Positions 1-5,974 of a stretch of 5,974 nt of DNA are shown piece after piece. The position numbers were made by a program, and so were the translations under genes. The notes under the pieces were generated by a model. That model worked only from the letters and a program-made list of their open reading frames with translations. It was not told where the DNA came from and did no database searches. Within the stretch, counting starts at the first letter, position 1. Each line of letters begins with the position of its first letter. The stretch is from Clostridiales bacterium (GTDB taxonomy: Bacteria; Bacillota_A; Clostridia; Lachnospirales; Bianqueaceae): assembly GCA_019423265.1 (NCBI GenBank), contig JAHZBS010000152.1, positions 1-5,974 on the forward strand, given 5' to 3'.

Positions 1-815
1 AGGAAGATATCAAGTTGGTGGATCTGGTTGTGGAGGTTGTCGATGCCAGAATCCCCTTCAGCAGCAAAAACCCGTACTTGGATACGCTTTGGCAGCGGCG
101 CCCGCGCATTATCGCCCTCAATAAAATCGACCTGGCAGACCCGGACGCCACAAAGGCGTGGAAGGCCTGGTATGAACAGCAGGGCTTTGGGGTGGTGGAG
201 CTTGATGCGCTGCACAACAAGGGGTTGCAGCAGATACCGGAGCTGTGCCGAGCCCTGCTGAGGGATAAGCGGGAGCGGGATGCGCGGCGCGGGATGCAGA
301 ATCGCCCTATGCGGCTGATGATAACGGGGATTCCCAACGTTGGAAAATCCACAGTCATCAATCAGATCGCCGGGAAAGCGGGAGCGGCCAAGACGGGGAA
401 TAAGCCCGGCGTGACCCGAGGAAAGCAATGGATCCGCCTCAAAAAGGATCTAGAGCTTTTGGATACACCGGGCATCCTATGGCCGAAATTCGAAGATCCG
501 CAGATCGGGACGAGAATCGCCTTCATCGGATCGATCAAGGATGAGATTTTAGATCTGTATACTCTGGCCGTCGAGCTTGTGGCCTTATTGCAAAAAGAAC
601 ACCCGCAGATGCTCTCTCAGCGGTACGGCTTGGAGGACGGCGAGCTGACGGCAACGCCGGAGGCTGTGCTAGAGTCAATTGGGAACCGGCGCGGTCATAG
701 GATGGCCGGCGGCGCAATCGATGTGGAGCGAACCGCCAGGATGGTGCTGGACGAGTTCCGCATGGGAAAGTTAGGGAGGATCACATTGGAGTATCCTCCG
801 GAGGAAGTACACTGA
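1..815 (+). CDS. rbgA: Ribosome biogenesis GTPase RbgA/YlqF (5' partial)
   Basis: RbgA is a circularly permuted GTPase that acts in late assembly of the 50S ribosomal subunit in Gram-positive bacteria (family knowledge). The G motifs appear in permuted order: G4 NKID at nt 120-131, then G1 GIPNVGKST at nt 327-353, then G3 DTPG at nt 462-473, followed directly by ILWPKFED, a typical family signature. The C-terminal part (about the last 90 residues) matches the family's helical RNA-binding extension. The gene is open to the left edge: in-frame codons before the first possible start (TTG at 15) read EDIK, which continues the usual family N-terminus. So about 20 residues, including the usual start Met, lie outside the window, and the TTG is not the real start. 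The frame begins at base 3. Stop is TGA 813-815; rnhB follows after 34 nt, suggesting co-transcription. Identification is secure. Confidence 0.96.
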   Translation, partial: EDIKLVDLVVEVVDARIPFSSKNPYLDTLWQRRPRIIALNKIDLADPDATKAWKAWYEQQGFGVVELDALHNKGLQQIPELCRALLRDKRERDARRGMQNRPMRLMITGIPNVGKSTVINQIAGKAGAAKTGNKPGVTRGKQWIRLKKDLELLDTPGILWPKFEDPQIGTRIAFIGSIKDEILDLYTLAVELVALLQKEHPQMLSQRYGLEDGELTATPEAVLESIGNRRGHRMAGGAIDVERTARMVLDEFRMGKLGRITLEYPPEEVH

Positions 816-849
816 CGGCGCGGGCCTACAGGCAGGGGGAGCGATACGC

Positions 850-1539
850 ATGGAGCAGGATGGAGAAAAGAAGCGCCGGGGACGCCTGACGCCGGAGCAG
901 CTGGCGGAGAAGTATGAGGCCATGAGTCTGTACGAACAGTCGGCCGCCAGCCAAGGGTACTGCCGGATTGCCGGCATGGACGAAGCGGGAAGAGGGCCCC
1001 TTGCCGGGCCGGTGGTGGCCGCCGCCGTGATATTGAACCCGGGCAAAAAAATCTTGGGCGTGGATGACTCAAAAAAGCTGAGCCCATCGAAACGCCAACG
1101 GCTGAAAATGGAGATCGAGGAGAAGGCGGTCGCTGTGTCCGTAGGGATCGTCGATGTGGAGACCATCGACCGCATCAATATACTGGAGGCCACAAAGCTG
1201 GCCATGAAAAAGGCGCTGGAGGGATTGGAGCCGGCGGCGGATTTTGTGCTGATTGACGCGCTGACCCTTCCCGACCTCACCGTTGCACAGTATCCCATCA
1301 TCAAGGGGGATGCGCTGAGCGCCTCCATAGCGGCCGCCAGCATCGTGGCAAAAGAGACGCGGGATGATATGATGCGCGTCTACGGCGAGCTGTACCCCGA
1401 GTATGGATTTGCAAAGCATAAGGGATATGGAACAAAAGATCACATTGACGCGATTCGCGCCTACGGCCCATCCCCCCTCCACAGAAGGAGCTTCCTAAAG
1501 AATATCGCGGCAGCGGCGGAGCGGGAGTGGGGCGCTTGA
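850..1539 (+). CDS. rnhB: Ribonuclease HII
   Basis: RNase HII cleaves the RNA strand of RNA/DNA hybrids and nicks 5' of single ribonucleotides embedded in duplex DNA, starting ribonucleotide excision repair (family knowledge). The 229-residue product shows the signature DEAGRGPLAGP at residues 44-54. The four expected metal-binding acidic residues are D44, E45, D136 (in VLIDA) and D154 (in KGD). The GRG motif at 47-49 and Y193 (in HKGYGT) form the ribonucleotide-recognition module known from the family. SIAAASIVAKETRD follows the last catalytic Asp. About 40 residues precede the catalytic core; a charged N-terminal extension of this kind is usual in Firmicutes and may help bind the hybrid. 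ATG 850 is supported by the purine-rich AGGGGGAG at 834-841, 8 nt upstream. The 3' end overlaps the next gene. Confidence 0.97.
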   Translation: MEQDGEKKRRGRLTPEQLAEKYEAMSLYEQSAASQGYCRIAGMDEAGRGPLAGPVVAAAVILNPGKKILGVDDSKKLSPSKRQRLKMEIEEKAVAVSVGIVDVETIDRINILEATKLAMKKALEGLEPAADFVLIDALTLPDLTVAQYPIIKGDALSASIAAASIVAKETRDDMMRVYGELYPEYGFAKHKGYGTKDHIDAIRAYGPSPLHRRSFLKNIAAAAEREWGA

Positions 1540-1901
1540 AGAATCCGGGAGCGGTGGGGCGGCAAAAAGAGAGGAAAGCGGCCATCTTTCTATCCAACAA
1601 AGGGTATCACATTCTGGAGCACAGCTATCGTTCGCCCTGCGGAGAGATCGATCTCATCGCGGAGCAGGGAGGCCGGATTATCTTTGTGGAGGTAAAGTAC
1701 CGCCGAAGTCTACAGTGCGGTCTGCCCTCTGAGGCTGTGAACCGGGGCAAGCAGCGACGGATCACGAAGGCGGCGTACTGGTATGTGAGAGAACGGCATC
1801 TGGAAGACCGTCCAATGCGGTTTGACATCGTGGAGATGACGACGATTGATGGGAGGGACGCGGCTCGCCATATTGAGCATGCGTTTTATCCGACTCTATA
1901 G
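1527..1901 (+). CDS. yraN: YraN family (UPF0102) nuclease-fold protein
   Basis: A 124-residue protein of the YraN/UPF0102 family, whose fold resembles PD-(D/E)XK nucleases; its biochemical role is not settled. Visible motifs are GEIDLIA at 39-45 (putative metal ligand D42), FVEVK at 53-57 (E55, K57), an upstream Glu in GRQKERKAA (E15) and the family's FDIVE at 99-103. Together these resemble the E...D...ExK arrangement of the nuclease superfamily, so catalysis is possible but inferred. The start is uncertain. GTG 1527 overlaps rnhB by 13 nt and has CGGAG at 1517-1521 (5-nt spacing). TTG 1536 would overlap the rnhB stop as TTGA and has GGGAG at 1523-1527 (8-nt spacing); it would remove three residues. 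The two give nearly the same protein. YraN genes often neighbour rnhB, and the overlap suggests translational coupling. Confidence 0.93.
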   Translation: MGRLKNPGAVGRQKERKAAIFLSNKGYHILEHSYRSPCGEIDLIAEQGGRIIFVEVKYRRSLQCGLPSEAVNRGKQRRITKAAYWYVRERHLEDRPMRFDIVEMTTIDGRDAARHIEHAFYPTL

Positions 1902-1919
1902 TGTAAAGGAGAAAGCTCT

Positions 1920-2753
1920 GTGGATTTGACAAGTGTAGCGTTGACAGTTCATGAGGAGGGAAACCTATACTATCTGACGTTCCCCTCTTTCGATAGGACA
2001 GGATTGGTCAGGCATTGCTTTTCCACCCGGCGAGGCGGGGTCAGCCAGGGGTATTTTGCCTCCATGAACCTTGGATTCGGGCGTGGGGATGACGAGACCT
2101 GCGTGTTGGAGAACTATCGCAGAATCTGTTATGTTTTAGGCATATACGCCGGAGACCTGGTATTTTCCGATCAGGTTCACGGCGACCGGATTCTATATGT
2201 GGACCAGCAGGACAGAGGAAAGGGGATCGTGCAGCCGGTGGAGATGGAGGAGGTGGACGGCCTCATCACGGACCGGCCGCAGGTAGCCCTCGTCACTCTC
2301 TATGCGGATTGCGTTCCCCTGTATTTTCTCGACCCTGTGAAAAAGGTCATTGGGTTGGCACATTCGGGATGGCGGGGGACGGTTCAGGAGATCGGCCGCA
2401 AGATGGTGGAGCGATTTGCCGCTGATTTTCACTCCGACCCGCAGGACATTCTGGCCGGCATCGGGCCCTCCATCGGGCCCTGCTGCTTTGAGGTGGGGCC
2501 GGAAGTGGTGGAGGCCTTCGCGGAGACATTTCCGGAGTGGATTGAGGACGTGGCGCGGATGCCGGCCGGGAAGGTCAAGGCACATATTGATCTGTGGGAG
2601 ACAAACCGCCGAATCTTGGAGCGGGCAGGTCTCTTGCCAGATCATATTACCGTCACCGATATCTGCACGACCCACCGGCCCGAATACTTTCACTCCCACC
2701 GGCGGTCAGGGGGAAATCGCGGCTCCCAGGCGGCGATCCTGGAACTGCGATAG
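1920..2753 (+). CDS. pgeF: Peptidoglycan editing factor PgeF (YfiH/YlmD, laccase-domain family)
   Basis: A 277-residue member of the family long annotated as multicopper polyphenol oxidase (laccase domain). E. coli YfiH/PgeF was later shown to correct misincorporation of L-Ser in the UDP-MurNAc peptide precursor, and other members show purine nucleoside phosphorylase or adenosine deaminase activity in vitro (established knowledge). The conserved metal-site residues are visible: H87 in SDQVHGDR, C131 in YADCVPLYF and H148 in AHSGWRGT. Other landmarks are FSTRRGGVS at 34-42, MNLGFGRGDD at 49-58, GPSIGPCCFEVG at 182-193 and FHSHRRSGG at 257-265. No signal peptide is present, so it acts in the cytoplasm. 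Start GTG 1920 has an excellent AAAGGAG at 1905-1911 with 8-nt spacing, and lies 18 nt after the yraN stop. Which activity matters in this organism cannot be read from sequence. Confidence 0.95.
   Translation: MDLTSVALTVHEEGNLYYLTFPSFDRTGLVRHCFSTRRGGVSQGYFASMNLGFGRGDDETCVLENYRRICYVLGIYAGDLVFSDQVHGDRILYVDQQDRGKGIVQPVEMEEVDGLITDRPQVALVTLYADCVPLYFLDPVKKVIGLAHSGWRGTVQEIGRKMVERFAADFHSDPQDILAGIGPSIGPCCFEVGPEVVEAFAETFPEWIEDVARMPAGKVKAHIDLWETNRRILERAGLLPDHITVTDICTTHRPEYFHSHRRSGGNRGSQAAILELR
1926..1971 (+). promoter_or_regulatory. Possible internal promoter in the pgeF 5' end (weak)
   Basis: Two perfect TTGACA hexamers occur 15 nt apart at 1926-1931 and 1941-1946. A good -10-like TATACT follows at 1966-1971, giving a 19-bp spacer from the second hexamer, longer than the 16-18 bp preferred by sigma-A. 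If active, transcription would start near 1978, inside pgeF, and serve the DUF512 gene, der and plsY. All of these bases are also codons of pgeF, so chance is a fair alternative. Confidence 0.25.
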
Positions 2754-2836
2754 CAGGCATGTGTGCCGGAGCGCCACAGATGCCAACAGTGTACGCTGCG
2801 AACCTGCGCGCGATAGCGCTCCAGAACGGAGGAAGG
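2754..2836 (+). promoter_or_regulatory. 83-nt pgeF-to-DUF512 gap with possible leader pairing
   Basis: No separate gene or terminator is seen here. GGAGCGC at 2768-2774 is the exact complement of GCGCTCC at 2816-2822 (7-bp stem, 41-nt loop). The CTCC at 2819-2822 could instead pair with GGAG at 2828-2831, the ribosome-binding site of the DUF512 gene, across a 5-nt loop. The two pairings exclude each other. The stretch is also open in the DUF512 frame (ATG at 2759 and 2780), so part of it could be coding if the real start is upstream. Confidence 0.25.
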
Positions 2837-4150
2837 ATGCTTCAGAAGATAATCGGCGTTGTACCCGGCAGCATCGCGGAAGAATTGGGGATCGAACCAG
2901 GGGATACGCTTGTGGCCATCGACGGCCAGGAGATCGACGATGTGCTGGACTACTACTTTTATACGGACAGCGGCCAGCTGGAGCTGTGCATACGAGGCGC
3001 AGGCGGAGAGGAATGGCTATGTGATATTGAAAAGGAGGAGAAGGAGGATCTGGGCCTTCTCTTTGAAGAGCAGTTCATGGGGAAGTACCGGCACTGCCAG
3101 AATAAATGCATATTTTGCTTTATTGACCAGCTGCCGAAGGGAATGCGCGACACGCTGTACTTTAAAGATGATGACGCAAGGCTATCCTTTCTGAACGGGA
3201 ATTATATCACGCTGACCAATATGCGGGAGGCGGATTTTCAGAAAGTCATCCGCTACCACATGTCACCGATCAATGTTTCCGTTCACACGACCAATCCGGA
3301 GCTCCGGGTTTCCATGCTGGGAAATCCTAAGGCCGCCGCTATTATGGAACCGCTGCGGCGCCTGGCGGAGGCGGGGATCACACTGAACGGACAGATCGTG
3401 CTGTGCAAAGGCGTCAATGACAGAGAGGAGCTGGACAGGACCATTGCCGATCTGGGCGGTCTGATTCCCGCCATGGCCAGCGTCTCCATCGTGCCTGTGG
3501 GGCTGTCCAGGCACCGGGAGGGCCTGTATCCCCTGGAGCCGTTTACCCGGGAGGATGCGGATGCGCTGATCCGGCAGATCGAGCCCTACCGGGAGAAGTT
3601 TTGGACAGATCACGGCACCCACTTTGTCCATCTCTCCGATGAGTTTTACCGGCTGGCGGAGCGGCCCCTGCCGGAGGAGGAAGCCTACGATGGATATCCG
3701 CAGATCGAGAATGGCGTGGGCATGTTGCGGCTTTTCTGGAACGAGGCGGTTGGGCGCCTGGAGGAGCTGGCGCCGGATGCCGGGAGGGAGGCCGACGTGT
3801 CTCTTGTAACAGCGCCCTGCGCCGCGATGTATATTGAACAGCTAGTCCAGCGGGTGCAGCAGGTCTTCCCGAAGGTCCGGGTTCACACCCACTGTATCGT
3901 AAACCACTATTTTGGGGATCATATAACCGTCACGGGCCTGTTGACGGGGCGAGATATCGTGGGGCAGCTGCGGGAACAGGAGCGGGGCAGAAAACTGCTG
4001 CTCCCCGAGAATCTGCTGCGGGACGGTCAGGACGTGCTGCTGGACGATATGTCCATCCGGGAGATAGAAGAGGCTTTACAGATGCCGGTGGATATAGTAA
4101 AATCTTCCGGTAGGGATTTTATCGATAAAATAATTGGAGAGACGCTATGA
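2837..4150 (+). CDS. PDZ / radical SAM-like / DUF512 protein, function unknown
   Basis: A 437-residue conserved protein with three parts. Residues 1 to about 60 are PDZ-like ([19 protein letters not shown] at 5-23, then LVAIDG). A radical-SAM-like part carries a Cys cluster, C87-x3-C91-x2-C94 (CQNKCIFCF), which probably binds a 4Fe-4S cluster. A C-terminal DUF512 region includes [10 protein letters not shown] (291-300), C328, C353, [10 protein letters not shown] (365-374) and LLDDM (401-405). Other conserved-looking stretches are [19 protein letters not shown] (111-129) and [12 protein letters not shown] (184-195). No membrane segment or signal peptide is seen. The substrate is unknown; a redox or radical role is inference. 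Start ATG 2837 places the PDZ strand at the N-terminus as in the family, with GGAGG at 2828-2832 (4-nt spacing, short). The same frame is open upstream to 2594; starts at 2780 (GGAG at 2768-2771, 8-nt spacing) or 2759 would add 19 or 26 residues without clear homology. Its stop overlaps der as ATGA. Confidence 0.92.
   Translation: MLQKIIGVVPGSIAEELGIEPGDTLVAIDGQEIDDVLDYYFYTDSGQLELCIRGAGGEEWLCDIEKEEKEDLGLLFEEQFMGKYRHCQNKCIFCFIDQLPKGMRDTLYFKDDDARLSFLNGNYITLTNMREADFQKVIRYHMSPINVSVHTTNPELRVSMLGNPKAAAIMEPLRRLAEAGITLNGQIVLCKGVNDREELDRTIADLGGLIPAMASVSIVPVGLSRHREGLYPLEPFTREDADALIRQIEPYREKFWTDHGTHFVHLSDEFYRLAERPLPEEEAYDGYPQIENGVGMLRLFWNEAVGRLEELAPDAGREADVSLVTAPCAAMYIEQLVQRVQQVFPKVRVHTHCIVNHYFGDHITVTGLLTGRDIVGQLREQERGRKLLLPENLLRDGQDVLLDDMSIREIEEALQMPVDIVKSSGRDFIDKIIGETL
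4075..4103 (+). promoter_or_regulatory. Predicted sigma-A promoter for der inside the DUF512 3' end
   Basis: A -35-like TTTACA at 4075-4080 (5/6 to TTGACA) and a -10-like TAAAAT at 4098-4103 (5/6 to TATAAT) are separated by exactly 17 bp, the optimal spacing. Transcription would begin near 4110, giving an untranslated leader of about 36 nt that contains the GGAG (4136-4139) of der, 7 nt before its ATG. The region is AT-rich within a GC-richer gene and uses codons such as ATA, GTA, AGG and CTA that look less common in the rest of this gene. It would let der and plsY be transcribed apart from the upstream genes. This is prediction from sequence only. Confidence 0.5.
4116..4131. promoter_or_regulatory. 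Perfect 16-bp palindrome, possible der operator
   Basis: ATTTTATCGATAAAAT is identical to its own reverse complement and sits at about +6 to +21 of the predicted der transcript, between the -10 and the ribosome-binding site. This is a classical place for a dimeric repressor to block transcription. As RNA it could form only a weak 6-bp A-U stem with a UCGA loop. The same bases encode DFIDKI of the DUF512 protein. No regulator is identified. Confidence 0.4.
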
Positions 4151-5472
4151 AACCTATTGTTGCAATCGTAGGCCGGCCCAATGTGGGGAAGTCTACACTA
4201 TTTAATAAGCTGGCCGGGAAAAAGGTGTCCATCGTAAAGGACACGCCGGGAGTTACGAGAGACCGGATATACGCGGAAGCGGAGTGGCTCAACCGAAGGT
4301 TTTCCATCGTTGACACAGGAGGTATTGAGCCGAAGACGGACGACACTTTATTACAATATATGCGGCAGCAGGCACAGCTCGCCATCGAGACGGCCGATTT
4401 TGTCATCTTTGTTGTGGACGGCAAATGCGGGCTGACCGATGCGGATGCAGAGGTGGGGACAATGCTGCGCCGCTCGAGGAAGCCGGTGGTGATCGCGGTG
4501 AATAAATTGGACAATATGCAGGATATAAGCCCCATCTACGAGTTTTATGAGCTTGGGCTGGGCGATCCGATGGCGATTTCCGCAGAGCAGGGAAAGGGGA
4601 TAGGCGATCTCCTGGATCAGGTGATCGAGTTTTTCCCTCAAGAGACGGAGGCCGAGGAGGACGATATTCTCCGCGTCGCCGTCATCGGCAAGCCCAACGT
4701 TGGAAAATCCTCCCTCATCAACACGCTGTTGGGTGAGCAGCGAGTCATCGTCAGCGACATTGCAGGGACGACGAGGGACGCCATCGATACCCAGGTGGAG
4801 TTTGAGGGAAAGACCTATACCTTCATCGATACGGCGGGCATCCGGCGGCAGAGCAAGGTGAAGGAGGAGATAGAGCGATATTCCGTGATCCGGGCGGTTT
4901 CGGCTGTGGAGCGCTGCGACGTCGCCATTGTCATGATCAGCGCGGAGGAAGGAATCACAGAGCAGGATGCGAAAATCGCGGGTTTAGCCCACGACAATGG
5001 CAAGGGCGTTATCATCGCGGTGAACAAGTGGGACGCCATTGAGAAGGACGATAAAACCATGTATCGCTTTCTGCAGGATATCGATTCCGTCCTGAGCTAT
5101 ATGCCCTATGCACAAAAGCTTTTTATTTCTGCCAAGACAGGGCAGAGGGTACACAAGATCTTTGAGACCGTAGACCTAGTCGCATCCAATCACGCGCTCC
5201 GCATCCCCACCGGCGTGCTAAATGACATATTGTACGATGCCATGGCCATGAACCAGCCGCCCTCGGACAAAGGCAAACGGCTAAAAATCTTTTATATGAC
5301 CCAGGTTTCGGTCAAACCGCCAACATTTGTCATCTTTGTCAATGATCAAGAATTGATGCATTACTCCTATAAACGATATTTGGAAAATAAGCTTCGAGAG
5401 GCATACGGGTTTAAGGGGACTCCGATTCGCTTTATCATCCGAGAGAGAAGCGCGCTTAACGAACGATTTTGA
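4147..5472 (+). CDS. der: Ribosome biogenesis GTPase Der (EngA)
   Basis: Der is an essential double-GTPase needed for 50S ribosomal subunit maturation (established knowledge). The 441-residue product has the full-length layout, close to the roughly 436 residues of B. subtilis. GTPase domain 1: G1 GRPNVGKST 9-17, G2 region TPGVTRD 33-39, G3 DTGG 56-59, G4 NKLD 119-122, G5 SAEQ 145-148. An acidic linker (ETEAEEDD) lies near 166-173. GTPase domain 2: G1 GKPNVGKSS 181-189, AGTTRD 206-211, DTAG 228-231, NKWD 293-296, SAK 328-330. A C-terminal KH-like RNA-binding domain spans about 350-437, including the family's [17 protein letters not shown]. No key residue is missing. ATG 4147 overlaps the preceding stop (ATGA) and has GGAG at 4136-4139, 7 nt upstream. 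It is thus both coupled to the DUF512 gene and possibly driven by its own promoter. Confidence 0.98.
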   Translation: MKPIVAIVGRPNVGKSTLFNKLAGKKVSIVKDTPGVTRDRIYAEAEWLNRRFSIVDTGGIEPKTDDTLLQYMRQQAQLAIETADFVIFVVDGKCGLTDADAEVGTMLRRSRKPVVIAVNKLDNMQDISPIYEFYELGLGDPMAISAEQGKGIGDLLDQVIEFFPQETEAEEDDILRVAVIGKPNVGKSSLINTLLGEQRVIVSDIAGTTRDAIDTQVEFEGKTYTFIDTAGIRRQSKVKEEIERYSVIRAVSAVERCDVAIVMISAEEGITEQDAKIAGLAHDNGKGVIIAVNKWDAIEKDDKTMYRFLQDIDSVLSYMPYAQKLFISAKTGQRVHKIFETVDLVASNHALRIPTGVLNDILYDAMAMNQPPSDKGKRLKIFYMTQVSVKPPTFVIFVNDQELMHYSYKRYLENKLREAYGFKGTPIRFIIRERSALNERF

Positions 5473-5548
5473 GCAAGTGGCGAATCGGGTTTTAGATATC
5501 CGTTTGACGAAATATGGGCGGTTGGCCGGCAATGGGTAGGAGGTTTGT
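5473..5548 (+). other. 76-nt der-plsY gap
   Basis: This gap holds no gene, no terminator (no stem followed by a T-run) and no convincing promoter. Its 3' end carries TAGGAGG at 5537-5543, a strong ribosome-binding site 5 nt before the plsY ATG. Read-through from der is the simplest way plsY is expressed. Confidence 0.7.
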
Positions 5549-5974
5549 ATGGAAAGAATTCTCTGTATCATAATCGGATATGCGCTGGGTTGTATCCAGA
5601 CGGCGTACATTATCGGAAAGCTCTACAAAAAAATTGATATCCGCGATTACGGCAGCGGGAATGCAGGTGCTACAAATGCCATGCGGGTTTTGGGAATGCG
5701 CATCGGGGTGCTGACACTGGCGGTGGATGCGCTGAAAGCGATTCTGGCTGTCGTGGTGACGGCTCTGATCTTCGGATACGACAATAAATATTTGTTGCTA
5801 TATGCGGGGATTGGCGTCGTGCTTGGCCATAACTATCCCTTTTACATGAAATTTAAAGGTGGTAAAGGGGTGGCGGCGACTCTCGGCATCGTGGCCGCCG
5901 TGGATTTTCGCCTGCTGCTGTTGGCGGGGATACCGGCCTTGCTCCTGCTTTTGACGCTTAAATATATGTCTGTG
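5549..5974 (+). CDS. plsY: Acyl-phosphate:glycerol-3-phosphate acyltransferase PlsY (3' partial)
   Basis: PlsY transfers the acyl group from acyl-phosphate (made by PlsX) to the sn-1 position of glycerol-3-phosphate, giving lysophosphatidic acid, the first committed membrane-lipid intermediate; it is an integral membrane enzyme (established knowledge). The 142 residues present include conserved motif 1, SGNAGATN at 36-43, and motif 2, GHNYPFYMKFKGGKGVA at 93-109, whose glycine-rich part is active-site. Hydrophobic membrane segments are visible at about 3-23, 52-76, 82-98 and 111-137. The third conserved motif and the C-terminus lie past the window edge; full-length family members are about 200 residues. 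The first segment reads CIQTAYIIGK, a clostridial-type variant of the more usual GSIPFG region. Residue 64 is Ala where a D-x-x-K-G pattern is common (D60, K63 kept), a minor change. Start ATG 5549 follows TAGGAGG by 5 nt. Confidence 0.95.
   Translation, partial: MERILCIIIGYALGCIQTAYIIGKLYKKIDIRDYGSGNAGATNAMRVLGMRIGVLTLAVDALKAILAVVVTALIFGYDNKYLLLYAGIGVVLGHNYPFYMKFKGGKGVAATLGIVAAVDFRLLLLAGIPALLLLLTLKYMSV

Noticed and set aside
333..350. An 18-bp exact repeat shared by rbgA (333-350) and the second GTPase domain of der (4693-4710), covering the P-loop codons for PNVGKS.
   Set aside because: The match is confined to a Walker A motif under strong protein constraint; flanking bases differ, so it is not a mobile or regulatory repeat.
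794..805. A 12-bp palindrome TCCTCCGGAGGA at the end of rbgA containing a Shine-Dalgarno-like core.
   Set aside because: About one or two 12-bp palindromes are expected by chance in a window this size; no start codon follows at useful spacing and no T-run makes it a terminator.
771..1343. A 190-codon open frame on the - strand across rnhB (and another at 695-1087).
   Set aside because: It is antisense to a clearly real gene, has low-complexity Ser/Ala/Pro-rich content and no recognisable domain; such frames are common opposite GC-rich genes.
1822..1850. TTGACA at 1822-1827 in yraN as a -35 element.
   Set aside because: The hexamer at 17-bp spacing is only 3/6 to the -10 consensus; the bases encode the conserved FDIVE motif.
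1873..1902. TTGAGC - 18 bp - TATAGT upstream of pgeF as a promoter.
   Set aside because: Transcription would start near 1909, cutting into the pgeF ribosome-binding site (1905-1911), and the -35 is only 4/6.
2459..2481. Two copies of CATCGGGCCCT at a 12-nt period in pgeF.
   Set aside because: They encode the conserved IGPSIGPCC motif, which is itself repetitive at protein level.
2193..2699. A 168-codon - strand frame opposite pgeF.
   Set aside because: It is the shadow of an intact pgeF with all key residues; no family resemblance.
2594..2836. Upstream extension of the DUF512 frame back into pgeF.
   Set aside because: The residues overlapping pgeF are an out-of-frame reading of it and match nothing in the family; only the starts at 2759 and 2780 remain as possible alternatives.
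2350..3024. A 224-codon + strand frame spanning the 3' part of pgeF, the gap and the start of the DUF512 gene.
   Set aside because: It overlaps two confident genes out of frame, is rich in Arg/Pro/Ser as expected from a frame shift of GC-rich codons, and shows no domain.
5469..5532. Candidate promoters before plsY (TTGAGC at 5469, TTGACG at 5504).
   Set aside because: Neither has a -10 hexamer better than about 3/6 at allowed spacing.
1..5974. A new defence, mobile or secondary-metabolite system.
   Set aside because: Every coding stretch belongs to a known conserved family in a familiar housekeeping order; no repeats, integrase, transposase, tRNA, CRISPR or composition break was seen.

Overview
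This window is an ordinary housekeeping operon from a low-to-mid-GC Gram-positive bacterium. It is most likely a member of the class Clostridia, perhaps an Oscillospirales-type gut anaerobe. Three things support that: the gene order rbgA-rnhB-yraN-pgeF-DUF512-der-plsY, a PlsY N-terminus of the clostridial style (CIQTAYIIGK followed by SGNAGATN), and the DUF512 radical-SAM protein, which is common in clostridia. The sequence is moderately GC-rich by eye, with consistent codon use. All genes lie on the + strand. The order and taxon statements come from family knowledge, not from a search.

Layout: the window opens inside rbgA (50S assembly GTPase; about 20 N-terminal residues missing). It continues with rnhB (RNase HII), a YraN-family PD-(D/E)XK-like protein that overlaps the rnhB stop, and pgeF (peptidoglycan editing factor, YfiH/YlmD family). 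After an 83-nt gap comes a PDZ plus radical-SAM-like plus DUF512 protein of unknown function. Its stop overlaps the start of der (EngA, tandem-GTPase 50S assembly factor) as ATGA. A 76-nt gap leads to plsY (acyl-phosphate:glycerol-3-phosphate acyltransferase), which is cut off by the window end. The tight spacing and overlaps suggest co-transcription. No rho-independent terminator is visible in any gap.

How the genes fit together: two GTPases of large-subunit maturation (RbgA, Der), ribonucleotide removal from DNA (RNase HII), a nuclease-fold protein, a cell-wall precursor quality-control enzyme and the first committed step of phospholipid synthesis share one transcription unit. This is growth-linked housekeeping.

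I found no mobile element, CRISPR array, RNA gene, defence or toxin locus, and nothing that amounts to a new system. The observation most worth checking is regulatory. A sigma-A-like promoter (TTTACA, 17 bp, TAAAAT) lies inside the 3' end of the DUF512 gene. It is followed at about +6 to +21 by a perfect 16-bp AT-rich palindrome, just upstream of the der ribosome-binding site. That is where a repressor operator or a 5' mRNA hairpin would sit.
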